Shown here: piece after piece, positions 52,887-61,072 of the stretch
Numbering within the stretch: position 1 is the first letter of the stretch
Layout: each line of letters starts with the position of its first letter
NCBI GenBank assembly: GCA_017991835.1
Contig: JAGOPY010000013.1
Coordinates: 35,307-99,306 of the forward strand
Direction of reading: 5' to 3'
Length of the DNA stretch: 64,000 nt
From: Bacteroidales bacterium
Lineage (GTDB): Bacteria; Bacteroidota; Bacteroidia; Bacteroidales; JAGOPY01
Translations under genes and position numbers: made by a program
Notes under the pieces: model-generated
Told to the model about the DNA's origin: nothing
The model's input: the letters and a program-made list of their open reading frames with translations, nothing else
The model's database searches: none

Positions 52887-55241
52887 ATGAAATCTACCCG
52901 GTACATCCTTAAATCTTCAATTGTCGTATTTATCCTGATAACGATGATTATTAACGAGCCGGTGGTGGCACAAATCATCACCGTCAGGCAGGATGGATCG
53001 GGTGATTTTACCTCCGTTCAACAGGCGGTGGATTCTGCTTCCAATGGCGATACGGTGCTCGTCTGGCCAGGATTATACGTAGAAAACATCCTGATCGACC
53101 AGAAAGCTATCGTCCTGGGCAGCTTGACCTTAACCACCAATGATCCGGGTTATACGAATACAACCATCATTGACGGCAATCAAACCGGTAGTTGTATTTA
53201 TGCCTATTATTGCCAGGATACCGTTGAAATAAACGGTTTTACGATTCGGAATGGCTCAGGGACTATAATTGGCATGAATGAGCATTATGGAGGAGGCATA
53301 TATCTATACCATTCTTTAAGTAAAATTTTTAAATGTAAAATATTTGATAATAGGGTCACTGGTGATGGGGGAGGTATTGCTGCTTTGTATTCTCATATGT
53401 ATTTATCTGATAACCTTATCAGGAACAATCATGCATATGAAAGAGGGGGGGCAATAGGAGTTTTAGGCTCAGTAATATTTGACTCAATCAATCTCAACAG
53501 TATTTATTTGAATTATGCTTCATCCGGTTGTGAAATATATAGAGGTATCAACAGTCCTCATTTGCATGTTGTATTAGATACATTTACTGTTTTAAATCCG
53601 GATAATTACTACTTATATTCTACTGCCGGAGGTGGAGTTCCAAATAATGACATTTCATACGAAATACTATACGGTAAAATAGAATCAGTAAATAACGATC
53701 TTTTCGTAAATCCGTTAGGAGATGATTCAAACAACGGGCTTTCACCCGATGAACCGTTAAAAACCATCGGTTTTGCTCTTTCCAAAATCTTATCCGACAG
53801 CCTTCATCCCAACACGATCCACCTGGCCAATGGGGTATATTCGCTTGAAAATGGCGAAAAGTTTCCGCTGAACATGCGAAGTTATGTCTCTCTGATCGGT
53901 GAGTCAAGAGATTCCACCATTCTGGATGCCTCTAATACCATCTATCACTTGTATGGAAATTTTTTTACAAATGATTATGTGGTTAAGAACATCACCATTA
54001 AATATGGTAATGGTGATGTGAACTCATCTACCCAAATGGGTAGTTTCATTTTTATTGAAAACCATAAGCTCACTCTTGAAAACTTGCTATTCACAGAAAA
54101 TACCGGAGCAGTCGGAGGTTGCGGCCCTATTAACGATTCGGATCATGCAAGGCTGACTCAAGTTGAATTTTCACACAACTATGGTGCTAGGGCAGCACTT
54201 AGGATCGGAATGGGATCGGAATTTGACGGAGTGCCTGACTTTAAACCCGATACGGTGTATATCGACCGGTGTATCTTCAGGGGAAACAGACCCGGAATTG
54301 ATACTGTCATCTCCTTCGGGGGAGGAGCGGCAGTTCTTGGTTCCATTGTGTTCGATTCGAGTGCATGTATCTTTACCAATTGCTTGTTTACTGGATTTGT
54401 TTCAGAACAAACGGTTGATATTGGAAGCAATGCTTTCAGTTCACATATGGGAGCGGAAGCATACCTTGTGAATTGTACTTTTTCTGATAACCACTGGAAT
54501 AATATCAATGGAAATGGAGCTCCTGTTGCGGTAACTTACGGGGCATGGCTTCATATCTATAACTCAATTTTATTTGGGGATGACCCTGTCGAAATTTATC
54601 TTTATACTATAGATGGATTTGAGAACCATCTTAATATTTACCATTCTCTCCTTGAAGATGGAATGTTTGGAATTAAGGTATACTCGCCTTATAATTTAAT
54701 TTATTATGACCCATCCAACCTGGATGTCTATCCCGGATGGGATACGACGGAGCCTTATAAATACAGCTTAATGGAAGGCTCCCCCTGCATCGACGCCGGC
54801 ACCCTCGATCTTCCTCCCGGCCTCGAACTCCCAGAATATGACATCGCCGGCAATCCCCGCATTTACGGAAACGGAATCGATATGGGGGCCTACGAATATG
54901 GGCCGTGGGTGGGGGTGCCTGAGGCACACGGTTCCAGGTTCCAGGTTCCAAGTTCCAAATTGTTGAACGTTAATCCGAATCCTTTTTCTTACGGGACTTA
55001 TATAAGTTACGAGTTGAAATCAGCCGGGAGGTTGAATATCAGTATTTTCAACAGCAGCGGAATGTTGGTTAAGACACTGGTCAATTATAAAGGAGGGACC
55101 GAAGAGACAGGGGAAATCTACTGGGATGGAGCCGGCCCTGGAGGAACCGCCCTGCCCGCCGGAATCTACTTTGTCCGCCTGACCATCGACGGGAAAGAGA
55201 CGGAAACGGTGAAGGTGGTGAAGGTTGAAAATAGTCATTAG
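52887..55241 (+). CDS. secreted parallel beta-helix protein (DUF1565-like) with T9SS tail, copy 2
   Basis: 784 residues from ATG 52887 (signal YILKSSIVVFILITMIINEPVVAQ). Same plan as 46177-48507: ITVRQDGSGDFTSVQQAVD, DTVLVWPGLYVENI, a second helix from LFVNPLGDDSNNGLSPDEPLKTI, CIDAGTLDLPPG and EYDIAGNPRIYG motifs, then the FlgD-like T9SS domain. The last 270 or so bases are almost identical in DNA to copy 1 while the helix part differs widely, which points to gene conversion of the tail. Follows the propeller gene by 8 bases, so the two form an operon. Confidence 0.87.
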   Translation: MKSTRYILKSSIVVFILITMIINEPVVAQIITVRQDGSGDFTSVQQAVDSASNGDTVLVWPGLYVENILIDQKAIVLGSLTLTTNDPGYTNTTIIDGNQTGSCIYAYYCQDTVEINGFTIRNGSGTIIGMNEHYGGGIYLYHSLSKIFKCKIFDNRVTGDGGGIAALYSHMYLSDNLIRNNHAYERGGAIGVLGSVIFDSINLNSIYLNYASSGCEIYRGINSPHLHVVLDTFTVLNPDNYYLYSTAGGGVPNNDISYEILYGKIESVNNDLFVNPLGDDSNNGLSPDEPLKTIGFALSKILSDSLHPNTIHLANGVYSLENGEKFPLNMRSYVSLIGESRDSTILDASNTIYHLYGNFFTNDYVVKNITIKYGNGDVNSSTQMGSFIFIENHKLTLENLLFTENTGAVGGCGPINDSDHARLTQVEFSHNYGARAALRIGMGSEFDGVPDFKPDTVYIDRCIFRGNRPGIDTVISFGGGAAVLGSIVFDSSACIFTNCLFTGFVSEQTVDIGSNAFSSHMGAEAYLVNCTFSDNHWNNINGNGAPVAVTYGAWLHIYNSILFGDDPVEIYLYTIDGFENHLNIYHSLLEDGMFGIKVYSPYNLIYYDPSNLDVYPGWDTTEPYKYSLMEGSPCIDAGTLDLPPGLELPEYDIAGNPRIYGNGIDMGAYEYGPWVGVPEAHGSRFQVPSSKLLNVNPNPFSYGTYISYELKSAGRLNISIFNSSGMLVKTLVNYKGGTEETGEIYWDGAGPGGTALPAGIYFVRLTIDGKETETVKVVKVENSH
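54931..54958. repeat. coding heptanucleotide array GTTCCAG/GTTCCAA x4
   Basis: Four 7-base units at the passenger/T9SS joint, giving SRFQVPSSK. Same length and place as the GTTCAAA array of the paralogue but a different unit. Confidence 0.95.
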
Positions 55242-55257
55242 CTCGCTAGCGCTCGCG

Positions 55258-55293
55258 TCATAAAGTTGTCATAAGGTTGTCATAAGGTTGTAA
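55258..55293. repeat. 11-base tandem array (TCATAAGGTTG)
   Basis: Three 11-base units after the beta-helix gene, followed by CTGGAACG-type 8-mers at 55295-55325; similar layout to the array at 42011. Both follow TAGCTCGCTAGCGCTCGCG-type ends or stop codons. Confidence 0.85.
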
Positions 55294-55310
55294 CCTGGAA
55301 CGCTGGAACT

Positions 55311-55342
55311 TTGGAACGCTGGAACCATTTTTCTTATCTTTG
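55311..55342 (+). promoter_or_regulatory. promoter TTG-N21-TATCTTTG
   Basis: TTG at 55311 and TATCTTTG at 55335-55342 with a 21-base spacer, 15 bases before the ATG at 55358. Starts the second half of the polyketide-like set. Confidence 0.65.
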
Positions 55343-55357
55343 CCTGCTCTGAAGAAA

Positions 55358-56026
55358 ATGAAACTCATGCTTATCACCCGCTACAGCGCTGTTAAACCGC
55401 CGGTTCTACTGTTCAATGGTTCTATTGCTAAAGAGATTGATTTTAATGATCCGGGCGAATATTTGAAAACAGCATACCGCCAGCTCAATCTCTCCTATCC
55501 GAAGTTCTTCAAAATGGATAACCTCTGTAAGCTGGCCTTCCTGACAACGGAGATCCTCCTTAAAGATTTCGATCTGAGCTCCCGTTACGCTTCCGAAAAA
55601 ACCGGTCTCATCATCCTGAATTCATCTTCTTCGCTCGAAACCGACGAAAAACACCAGGAGAGCATCTCCGACCGCAACAATTACTTCCCCAGCCCGTCGG
55701 TCTTCGTTTATACTTTGCCCAACATCATGACGGGCGAACTGGCCATCCGACATAAGATCAAAGGGGAAAATTCGGTTTTCATCACGGAGAAGCCGGATGC
55801 GGAGTTCCTCCACGGGCAGGTCAGCGAGCTTTTCGACCGGGGCCGGGTCAACTGCTGTATCGCCGGATGGGTGGAGGCTTACCATGAAAAGCTGACTTCC
55901 TGCCTTTTCCTGGTCGAAAATATCGAAATGGTAAAAGAAGATATAGAACCAAAGGAAATAATTATCTTTGCCCCCTCAAATATTGAACGAATCATTAAAG
56001 AGACAACAGAGGATGGAACTTATTGA
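55358..56026 (+). CDS. ketosynthase N-terminal-like protein without active-site Cys
   Basis: 222 residues from ATG 55358 (a TTG at 55340 overlaps the -7 box). Resembles the N-terminal half of beta-ketoacyl synthases: CKLAFLTTEILLKDFDL, SEKTGLIILNSSSSLETD, SPSVFVYTLPNIMTGELAIRHKIKGENSVFI, and VNCCIAGWVEAYHEK. The segment where the nucleophile Cys would sit (GENSVFITEKPD) has none and the C-terminal half is absent. Stand-alone proteins of this type occur in flexirubin-like clusters of Bacteroidota. Possibly an accessory subunit. Overlaps the ACP gene by 14 bases. Confidence 0.75.
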   Translation: MKLMLITRYSAVKPPVLLFNGSIAKEIDFNDPGEYLKTAYRQLNLSYPKFFKMDNLCKLAFLTTEILLKDFDLSSRYASEKTGLIILNSSSSLETDEKHQESISDRNNYFPSPSVFVYTLPNIMTGELAIRHKIKGENSVFITEKPDAEFLHGQVSELFDRGRVNCCIAGWVEAYHEKLTSCLFLVENIEMVKEDIEPKEIIIFAPSNIERIIKETTEDGTY

Positions 56027-56267
56027 AAAGCTTAAGCTGGAGATCATTGAAGTCTTAAACCTGGAAGATATTAAACCGGACGACATCGACGCGGACGCGC
56101 CCCTTTTCGGCGAAGGGCTGGGGCTCGATTCGATCGACGCGTTGGAACTCATCGTTTTACTCGAAAAAAATTACGGTATCAAGATCGAAGATCCGAAAGA
56201 AGGTCGGAAGATCTTTGCTTCGGTCCGTACGATGGCCGATTACATCCTCGAGCACCAAAAAAAATAG
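56013..56267 (+). CDS. acyl carrier protein (ACP-2)
   Basis: 84 residues from ATG 56013; longer starts lie inside the preceding gene. LFGEGLGLDSIDALELIVLLEKNYGI carries the phosphopantetheine Ser (GLDSID, about Ser39). Normal size for ACPs of aryl polyene and flexirubin-like systems, which have the same LFGxGLGLDSID wording. It is followed after 3 bases by KS-3. Confidence 0.92.
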   Translation: MELIEKLKLEIIEVLNLEDIKPDDIDADAPLFGEGLGLDSIDALELIVLLEKNYGIKIEDPKEGRKIFASVRTMADYILEHQKK

Positions 56268-56270
56268 TCC

Positions 56271-57518
56271 ATGGCGGGCCGGGTTTTTGTTACGGGCATC
56301 GGTATCATCTGTGCCATCGGTAAAAATACCGGCGAAACGCTGGCCGCTCTCCGGGCCGGCCGTCACGGCATCGGAAAGATCACCGTTCTCGATACGGTCC
56401 ACCACGACGAACTGCCGGCCGGCGAAATCAAGCTGACCAACACGGAACTGGCCGCTATTGCCGGCGTTACCGACATCGACATGAATCCCCGCACCGCCTT
56501 GCTGGGCATGATAGCGGCTGCCGAGGCGCTGCAAAATGCGGGCATCGACCCGCAAGACAACCGCTTCCGCACCGGCGTGATCTCCGCCAGCACCGTCGGC
56601 GGCATGGACAAGACCGAGATCAACTACCGGCACTACGAAAAAGGCAAACCGTACAACAACTTCGTCCTCACCCACGACTGCAGCTACAGCACCGAGCAGA
56701 TCGCCGCCCGGCTGGGATTTCGCGATATGGTGAGCACCATCAGCACCGCCTGCTCCTCCTCCGCCAACTCGATCATGTTCGGGGCCCGGCTGATCCGCCA
56801 CGGCCTCCTCGACAGGGTGCTGGCCGGCGGGAGCGATTCGCTGTCGAAGTTCACTCTCAACGGCTTCAACGCCCTGATGATCCTCGACAAACACCATTGC
56901 CGGCCGTTCGACAAAAGCCGCACCGGCCTGAACCTCGGCGAAGGAGCCGCTTTCCTTGTGCTGGAATCGGAAGAGGCGCTGGGCAGCCGGACGCCGCTCT
57001 GTGAACTCACCGGATACGCCAACGCCAACGACGCCTACCACCAGACCGCTTCCTCGCCCGACGGCTACGGACCGTTCCTGTCGATGAAGCAGGCCCTTGA
57101 GATCGCGAAGCTAAGTTTCCCCGGGATTTATCCCGGGGTTGGCGGGGCTGACGGAGCAAACGGGGTTGGTTCAGACATCAGCTATATCAACGCTCACGGT
57201 ACCGGCACCGACAACAACGACCTGACGGAAGGAATCGCCATCGGGCGGATCTTCGGGGACGCCATCCCTCCCGTCTCCTCCACGAAACCGTTCACCGGGC
57301 ACACCCTGGGCGCCGCCGCCGCAGTGGAAGCCGTCATCTCCATCCTGTCCATACGGCACAACACCATCTTCCCCAACCTGAACTTCAACGAAAAGATCGA
57401 AGAACTGAAATTCGAACCGGTCAGGGAGATGATCACCGGCGTAACGCTGAAACATGTCCTTTCCAACTCGTTTGGATTTGGCGGAAACGATTCCACCCTG
57501 ATCTTTTCAGCCTGCTGA
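56271..57518 (+). CDS. beta-ketoacyl-ACP synthase (KS-3), paired with a CLF-like gene
   Basis: 415 residues. FabF-like with full triad: Cys161 in ISTACSSSANS, AHGTGTDNND, KPFTGHTLGAAA. About 15 residues longer than KS-2: at the matching position (after SMKQALEIAKL) an extra stretch SFPGIYPGVGGADGANGVGS is encoded, whose DNA contains the palindrome CCCCGGGATTTATCCCGGGG (57119-57138). The insert lies between the active Cys and the first His motif, on the surface in known ketosynthases, and keeps frame. GC-rich relative to KS-2. Pairs with CLF-2 one base downstream. Confidence 0.92.
   Translation: MAGRVFVTGIGIICAIGKNTGETLAALRAGRHGIGKITVLDTVHHDELPAGEIKLTNTELAAIAGVTDIDMNPRTALLGMIAAAEALQNAGIDPQDNRFRTGVISASTVGGMDKTEINYRHYEKGKPYNNFVLTHDCSYSTEQIAARLGFRDMVSTISTACSSSANSIMFGARLIRHGLLDRVLAGGSDSLSKFTLNGFNALMILDKHHCRPFDKSRTGLNLGEGAAFLVLESEEALGSRTPLCELTGYANANDAYHQTASSPDGYGPFLSMKQALEIAKLSFPGIYPGVGGADGANGVGSDISYINAHGTGTDNNDLTEGIAIGRIFGDAIPPVSSTKPFTGHTLGAAAAVEAVISILSIRHNTIFPNLNFNEKIEELKFEPVREMITGVTLKHVLSNSFGFGGNDSTLIFSAC
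57119..57138. repeat. palindrome inside the KS-3 coding region
   Basis: CCCCGGGAT-TT-ATCCCGGGG, perfect 9-base arms, within an in-frame insertion relative to KS-2. Looks like a small extragenic-type palindromic element that entered a gene. Confidence 0.8.
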
Positions 57519-57519
57519 C

Positions 57520-58587
57520 ATGGAAGCGTATATTCGAGGCACCGGCAACATCTCTCCCCAGGCAACCTTCGACAAGGCCTTGTTCCTGGAAGAGGTACGC
57601 ACATACGATACCGCCCGGCTGCAGGTAGTGGAGCCCGATTACAAACAGTTCATCCAGCCGATCCAGCTCCGCCGCATGAGCCGCCTGCTCAAAATGGGCG
57701 TTACGGCCGCCGGGATATGCCTCCGCGACGCCGGCATCGAAAAACCCGACGCCATCATCACCGGTACGGGCCTGGGCATGATGGAGGAGACGGAGAAATT
57801 CCTCAACAACCTGATCGACAACCAGGAAAGGCTGCTCAATCCCACGGCTTTCATCCAGTCGACCCACAATACCGTCGGCGCCCATATCGCCGTGATGCTG
57901 AGCTGCAACCACTACAACCTGACCTATGTGCACGGCCCTGTTTCGTTCGAGAATGCCCTGCTCGACAGCCTGATGCGGATCGCGGAAGATCCGGCGAAGA
58001 ACGTCCTGCTGGGCGGGATCGAAGAGATCACGATGACCCATTTCGTTATCACCGGCAGCATGGGATTCTGGAAGAAGAGCCTTACGAACAACCTGGACCT
58101 GCTGAAGGATAAAGATCCGGGCACCGCGGCAGGCGAAGGGGCTGCGTTCTTCCTGCTGACGGCCACACCCGACGAACATTGCTACGCTAAGGTGAAAGGG
58201 CTGGCTACCCGGTTCAATCCCGACTATGGCACGGTAGCTCCCGGATTCGTTCAGGAATTCCTGGCCCAACACGGCTTAAGTCCGCAGGAAATCGACCTGG
58301 CCATCCTCGGCCTCAACGGCGACCCGGAGAGCGATGCGGTGTACGGCCCGCTGCTGGAATCTTTCGGTGGCAAAGTACCCGCGGCTTATTACAAACATCT
58401 TTGCGGGGAGCATTACCTGGCGTCGTCGTTCGCCCTCTGGCTCGGGGCTAAGATCATGAAACACGGAAAGGTCCCCGACGTCATCCGGCTGGCGCAAAGC
58501 AACGCCGGCGGCCAGGTGCGCCATATCCTCATCCATAACCATTATAAAAACCTTCACCACTCGCTTATCTTGTTGTCGTCATGCTGA
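57520..58587 (+). CDS. chain-length-factor-like ketosynthase homologue (CLF-2)
   Basis: 355 residues, one base after KS-3. Same plan as CLF-1: YIRGTGNISPQ start, RRMSRLLKMGVTAAGICLRDAG, ITGTGLGMMEETEKFL, TAFIQSTHNTVGAHIA, VLLGGIEEIT, AGEGAAFFLLT. No Cys at the elbow (YNLTYVHGPVSFENA) and no HGT or GHT histidine motifs. A chain-length factor for KS-3 is the natural reading. Shares with CLF-1 an N-terminal FINGTGNVS/YIRGTGNIS motif and a C-terminal HNHYKNLHHSLIL end, so the two KS-CLF cassettes are duplicates. Confidence 0.82.
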   Translation: MEAYIRGTGNISPQATFDKALFLEEVRTYDTARLQVVEPDYKQFIQPIQLRRMSRLLKMGVTAAGICLRDAGIEKPDAIITGTGLGMMEETEKFLNNLIDNQERLLNPTAFIQSTHNTVGAHIAVMLSCNHYNLTYVHGPVSFENALLDSLMRIAEDPAKNVLLGGIEEITMTHFVITGSMGFWKKSLTNNLDLLKDKDPGTAAGEGAAFFLLTATPDEHCYAKVKGLATRFNPDYGTVAPGFVQEFLAQHGLSPQEIDLAILGLNGDPESDAVYGPLLESFGGKVPAAYYKHLCGEHYLASSFALWLGAKIMKHGKVPDVIRLAQSNAGGQVRHILIHNHYKNLHHSLILLSSC

Positions 58588-58637
58588 CAATAATGTGAAG
58601 GCGAAAAAATTAATGTCATCAAATGCTAAATATACAG

Positions 58638-59648
58638 ATGGCAGGAAAGACGGAAATATTATTGTACCAGACTGAAGACGGACAATCTAAGGTCGAAGTC
58701 CGGCTGGAAAATGAAACCGTATGGCTTACCCAGGCTCAGATGGTTGAATTGTTTCAAACTACGAAACAGAACATCAGCCTTCATGTCCGGAATATATTTC
58801 AGGAGGGCGAGCTGGAAGAAGATTTAACTGTCAAGGATTACTTGACAGTTCAAACGGAAGGTAATAGACAGGTTCAAAGAACAATCAGGTATTACAACCT
58901 GGACGTAATTATTTCAATTGGTTACCGTGTAAAATCTCACCGTGGAACCCAGTTCCGGATCTGGGCAACCCAACAACTCAAAGAGTTTTTAATTAAAGGT
59001 TTTGTTTTAAACGATGAACGGCTGAAAGAAACCGGGTACACGAACCAATATTTTGACGAACTGCTGGAAAGGATAAGAGATATCCGCAGTTCGGAGAAAA
59101 TATTTTATGCCAAAATCAAAGATATTTACACAACCAGCATAGACTATTCGCCTGATAGCAGACAGGCGCTGCTATTTTTTGCTTCGGTTCAAAACAAAAT
59201 GCATTGGGCAATTCACGGGCACACCGCAGCTGAAATGATATACCACAGAGCTAACTCAGATAATCCAAATATGGGTCTGACTTCATGGAAAAATGGCCCC
59301 AAGGGAAAGATCAGGAAACCGGATGTTTCTGTTGCTAAAAACTATTTATCGCATGATGAGCTGATAGAATTAAACCTGATTGTAGACCAGTACCTTAGCT
59401 TTGCCGAATTACAGGCTCGTAACCGAAAACCTATGTATATGGCCGATTGGGAAAAGAAATTGCATGATTTTCTTACGCTGAATGAGAAGCAGATATTACT
59501 GGATGCAGGGAGAATTTCCCATCAAATGGCTGTGGAATTGGCAGAAAAAGAGTTCGACAAATTCAATAAAAAGCAAATTGAATCAGATAACAGGCTAACA
59601 ATAAAAAGCCTTGAGATCGAATTGAAGAAATTGGGTAAAAAGATATAG
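58638..59648 (+). CDS. RhuM-family virulence-type protein
   Basis: 336 residues from ATG 58638 (start MAGKTEILLYQTEDGQSKVEV as in relatives; ATG 58623 would add five residues). EVRLENETVWLTQAQMVELFQTTKQNISLHVRNIF, TIRYYNLDVIISIGYRVKSHRGTQFRIWAT and a C-terminal GISHQMA-like helical region (WEKKLHDFLTLNEKQILLDAGRISHQMAVELAEKEF) identify the RhuM/Fic-adjacent family common in genomic islands. Molecular role not established. Lower GC than flanking genes. It interrupts the row from CLF-2 to the LolA genes and is probably a later insertion. Confidence 0.88.
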   Translation: MAGKTEILLYQTEDGQSKVEVRLENETVWLTQAQMVELFQTTKQNISLHVRNIFQEGELEEDLTVKDYLTVQTEGNRQVQRTIRYYNLDVIISIGYRVKSHRGTQFRIWATQQLKEFLIKGFVLNDERLKETGYTNQYFDELLERIRDIRSSEKIFYAKIKDIYTTSIDYSPDSRQALLFFASVQNKMHWAIHGHTAAEMIYHRANSDNPNMGLTSWKNGPKGKIRKPDVSVAKNYLSHDELIELNLIVDQYLSFAELQARNRKPMYMADWEKKLHDFLTLNEKQILLDAGRISHQMAVELAEKEFDKFNKKQIESDNRLTIKSLEIELKKLGKKI

Positions 59649-59675
59649 CTATTATCTTGATAGTCAAAAAGGAAA

Positions 59676-60467
59676 GTGAATCATTTCCCACAAATACACA
59701 ACAGAATCAATCCCTGGAATTTCTTTACAACCAGTATTATCGTGATTATCATGATAATAGCCTTAGTAATTCTGATGGTCGTCGATATCCGGTTCGGATG
59801 GCTGCTAATAACGGTCGTCGGAACTTATACCACCCTGCTGGTAATCGGTTCTATACGAACCTGTTCCGGATTTTACCTGGAAGCTTTTTGCAGGGTCAAT
59901 ACGCTTGAAAAGACCGTTTTTCTGACTTTCGACGATGGGCCTGATCCGGCGAATACCCAGGAAATCCTGGCAATCCTTGACATGCACGACATCCAGGCGA
60001 CTTTCTTCCTGATCGGAGAAAGAGCTGAACGTCATAAAGAAATTGTGAAAGAAATCCACCGGAAAGGGCATACCTTCGGGATCCATTCGTACAGCCATGG
60101 TTTCTTTTTCGATCTTTACGGACGAAAAAAGATGGAACAGGATTTGCTAAGATGTGAGCAGGTGATCTTTGAAATAACAGGCGAAAGGCCGGTGATGTTC
60201 CGCCCGCCCTATGGCGTGACGAATCCGGTCCTGGCAAAAGTGGTCAGAAAGCTTGGCTACAAGGTGATTGGATGGTCGTTAAGAAGTTTCGATACGAAGA
60301 TTAAAGATGAAGAGAAGCTGGCCGACCGGGTGATAAAGGGACTCCATCCTGGTGCGATTGTATTGTTGCATGATGATCGGGAAATCACAGCTAAAGTGCT
60401 GGAAAGGATTATTTTGATGATAAAGAATGAAGGATTCAGGTTTGCAGGTTTGGATGAAATTGCATAA
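59676..60467 (+). CDS. membrane-anchored polysaccharide deacetylase (NodB homology)
   Basis: 263 residues from a GTG. Two hydrophobic segments (TTSIIVIIMIIALVILMVV and WLLITVVGTYTTLLVIG) anchor it; the catalytic NodB domain faces the periplasm: TFDDGPDPANT (metal Asp), HSYSHG (two metal His), FRPPYGVTNP, and a C-terminal VLLHDDREIT. Removes N- or O-acetyl groups from a glycan or related substrate. Polysaccharide deacetylases recur in Bacteroidota polyene pigment clusters, but direct function here is inferred only from position. Confidence 0.87.
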   Translation: MNHFPQIHNRINPWNFFTTSIIVIIMIIALVILMVVDIRFGWLLITVVGTYTTLLVIGSIRTCSGFYLEAFCRVNTLEKTVFLTFDDGPDPANTQEILAILDMHDIQATFFLIGERAERHKEIVKEIHRKGHTFGIHSYSHGFFFDLYGRKKMEQDLLRCEQVIFEITGERPVMFRPPYGVTNPVLAKVVRKLGYKVIGWSLRSFDTKIKDEEKLADRVIKGLHPGAIVLLHDDREITAKVLERIILMIKNEGFRFAGLDEIA

Positions 60468-60578
60468 CTTTTCTTCGATGTTCTTTGTGAATTCTTCGCG
60501 TATCTCAGTGTAACCAGATATTACACGAAGTTCACGAAGGAGGCATGAAGGTACACGAAGGTTTAAAAAGATTGGTTC

Positions 60579-61028
60579 ATGAAATTACTGGCAGTCGTAT
60601 TGGTATTATTTACATACTTCTCAGGCGGAGAGGTTTATACCCTGAAGGTCAACGTTACGGGGCTGAAGCCTCTGAAAGGCGACCTGTATGTGAGCCTCCA
60701 CCAGCGTCCGGAGTTTTTCCTGATGGCCGACAGCGCATTTATGAAGATGCAGGTGAAGGTGCAATCGGAAGATATGTCGGTATTTTTCAAGGATCTGCCG
60801 GCGGGTCAATATGCCATTGCCGTGTACCACGACGAAAACCTGAACGGGGTAATGGATGCGAATGAAAAGGGTTTCCCGAAGGAGGGGTATGGTTTTTCGA
60901 CGAAGAATAAGATGCTGGGCAGGGCGAAGTTTGAGCAGGCGGCATTTGAAGTTACCGGAAGCAAAGCAATCGAAGTAAAAATGATCTATCCACCGGGTTC
61001 AGCAGCCAATAATAACGGAACCTTGTGA
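60579..61028 (+). CDS. secreted DUF2141 protein
   Basis: 149 residues, signal peptide LLAVVLVLFTYFSGGEVYT. DUF2141 layout: LKVNVTGLKPLKGDLYVSLHQ, VFFKDLPAGQYAIAVYHDENLNGVMDANEKGFPKEGYGFS, AKFEQAAFEV. The DENLNG-type acidic turn is typical. A periplasmic or surface beta protein of unknown role, common in Bacteroidota. Upstream lies a worn repeat area (60480-60560, CACGAAG-type). Confidence 0.85.
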   Translation: MKLLAVVLVLFTYFSGGEVYTLKVNVTGLKPLKGDLYVSLHQRPEFFLMADSAFMKMQVKVQSEDMSVFFKDLPAGQYAIAVYHDENLNGVMDANEKGFPKEGYGFSTKNKMLGRAKFEQAAFEVTGSKAIEVKMIYPPGSAANNNGTL

Positions 61029-61072
61029 TCTTTGTGAAACCCTTTATGTCCTTTGTGTTTAAGTAAATCACG

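Noticed and set aside
56157..58272. Long minus-strand frames opposite KS-3 and CLF-2
   Set aside because: GC-rich antisense shadows of genes with clear ketosynthase motifs; very high Val/Arg/Gly content.
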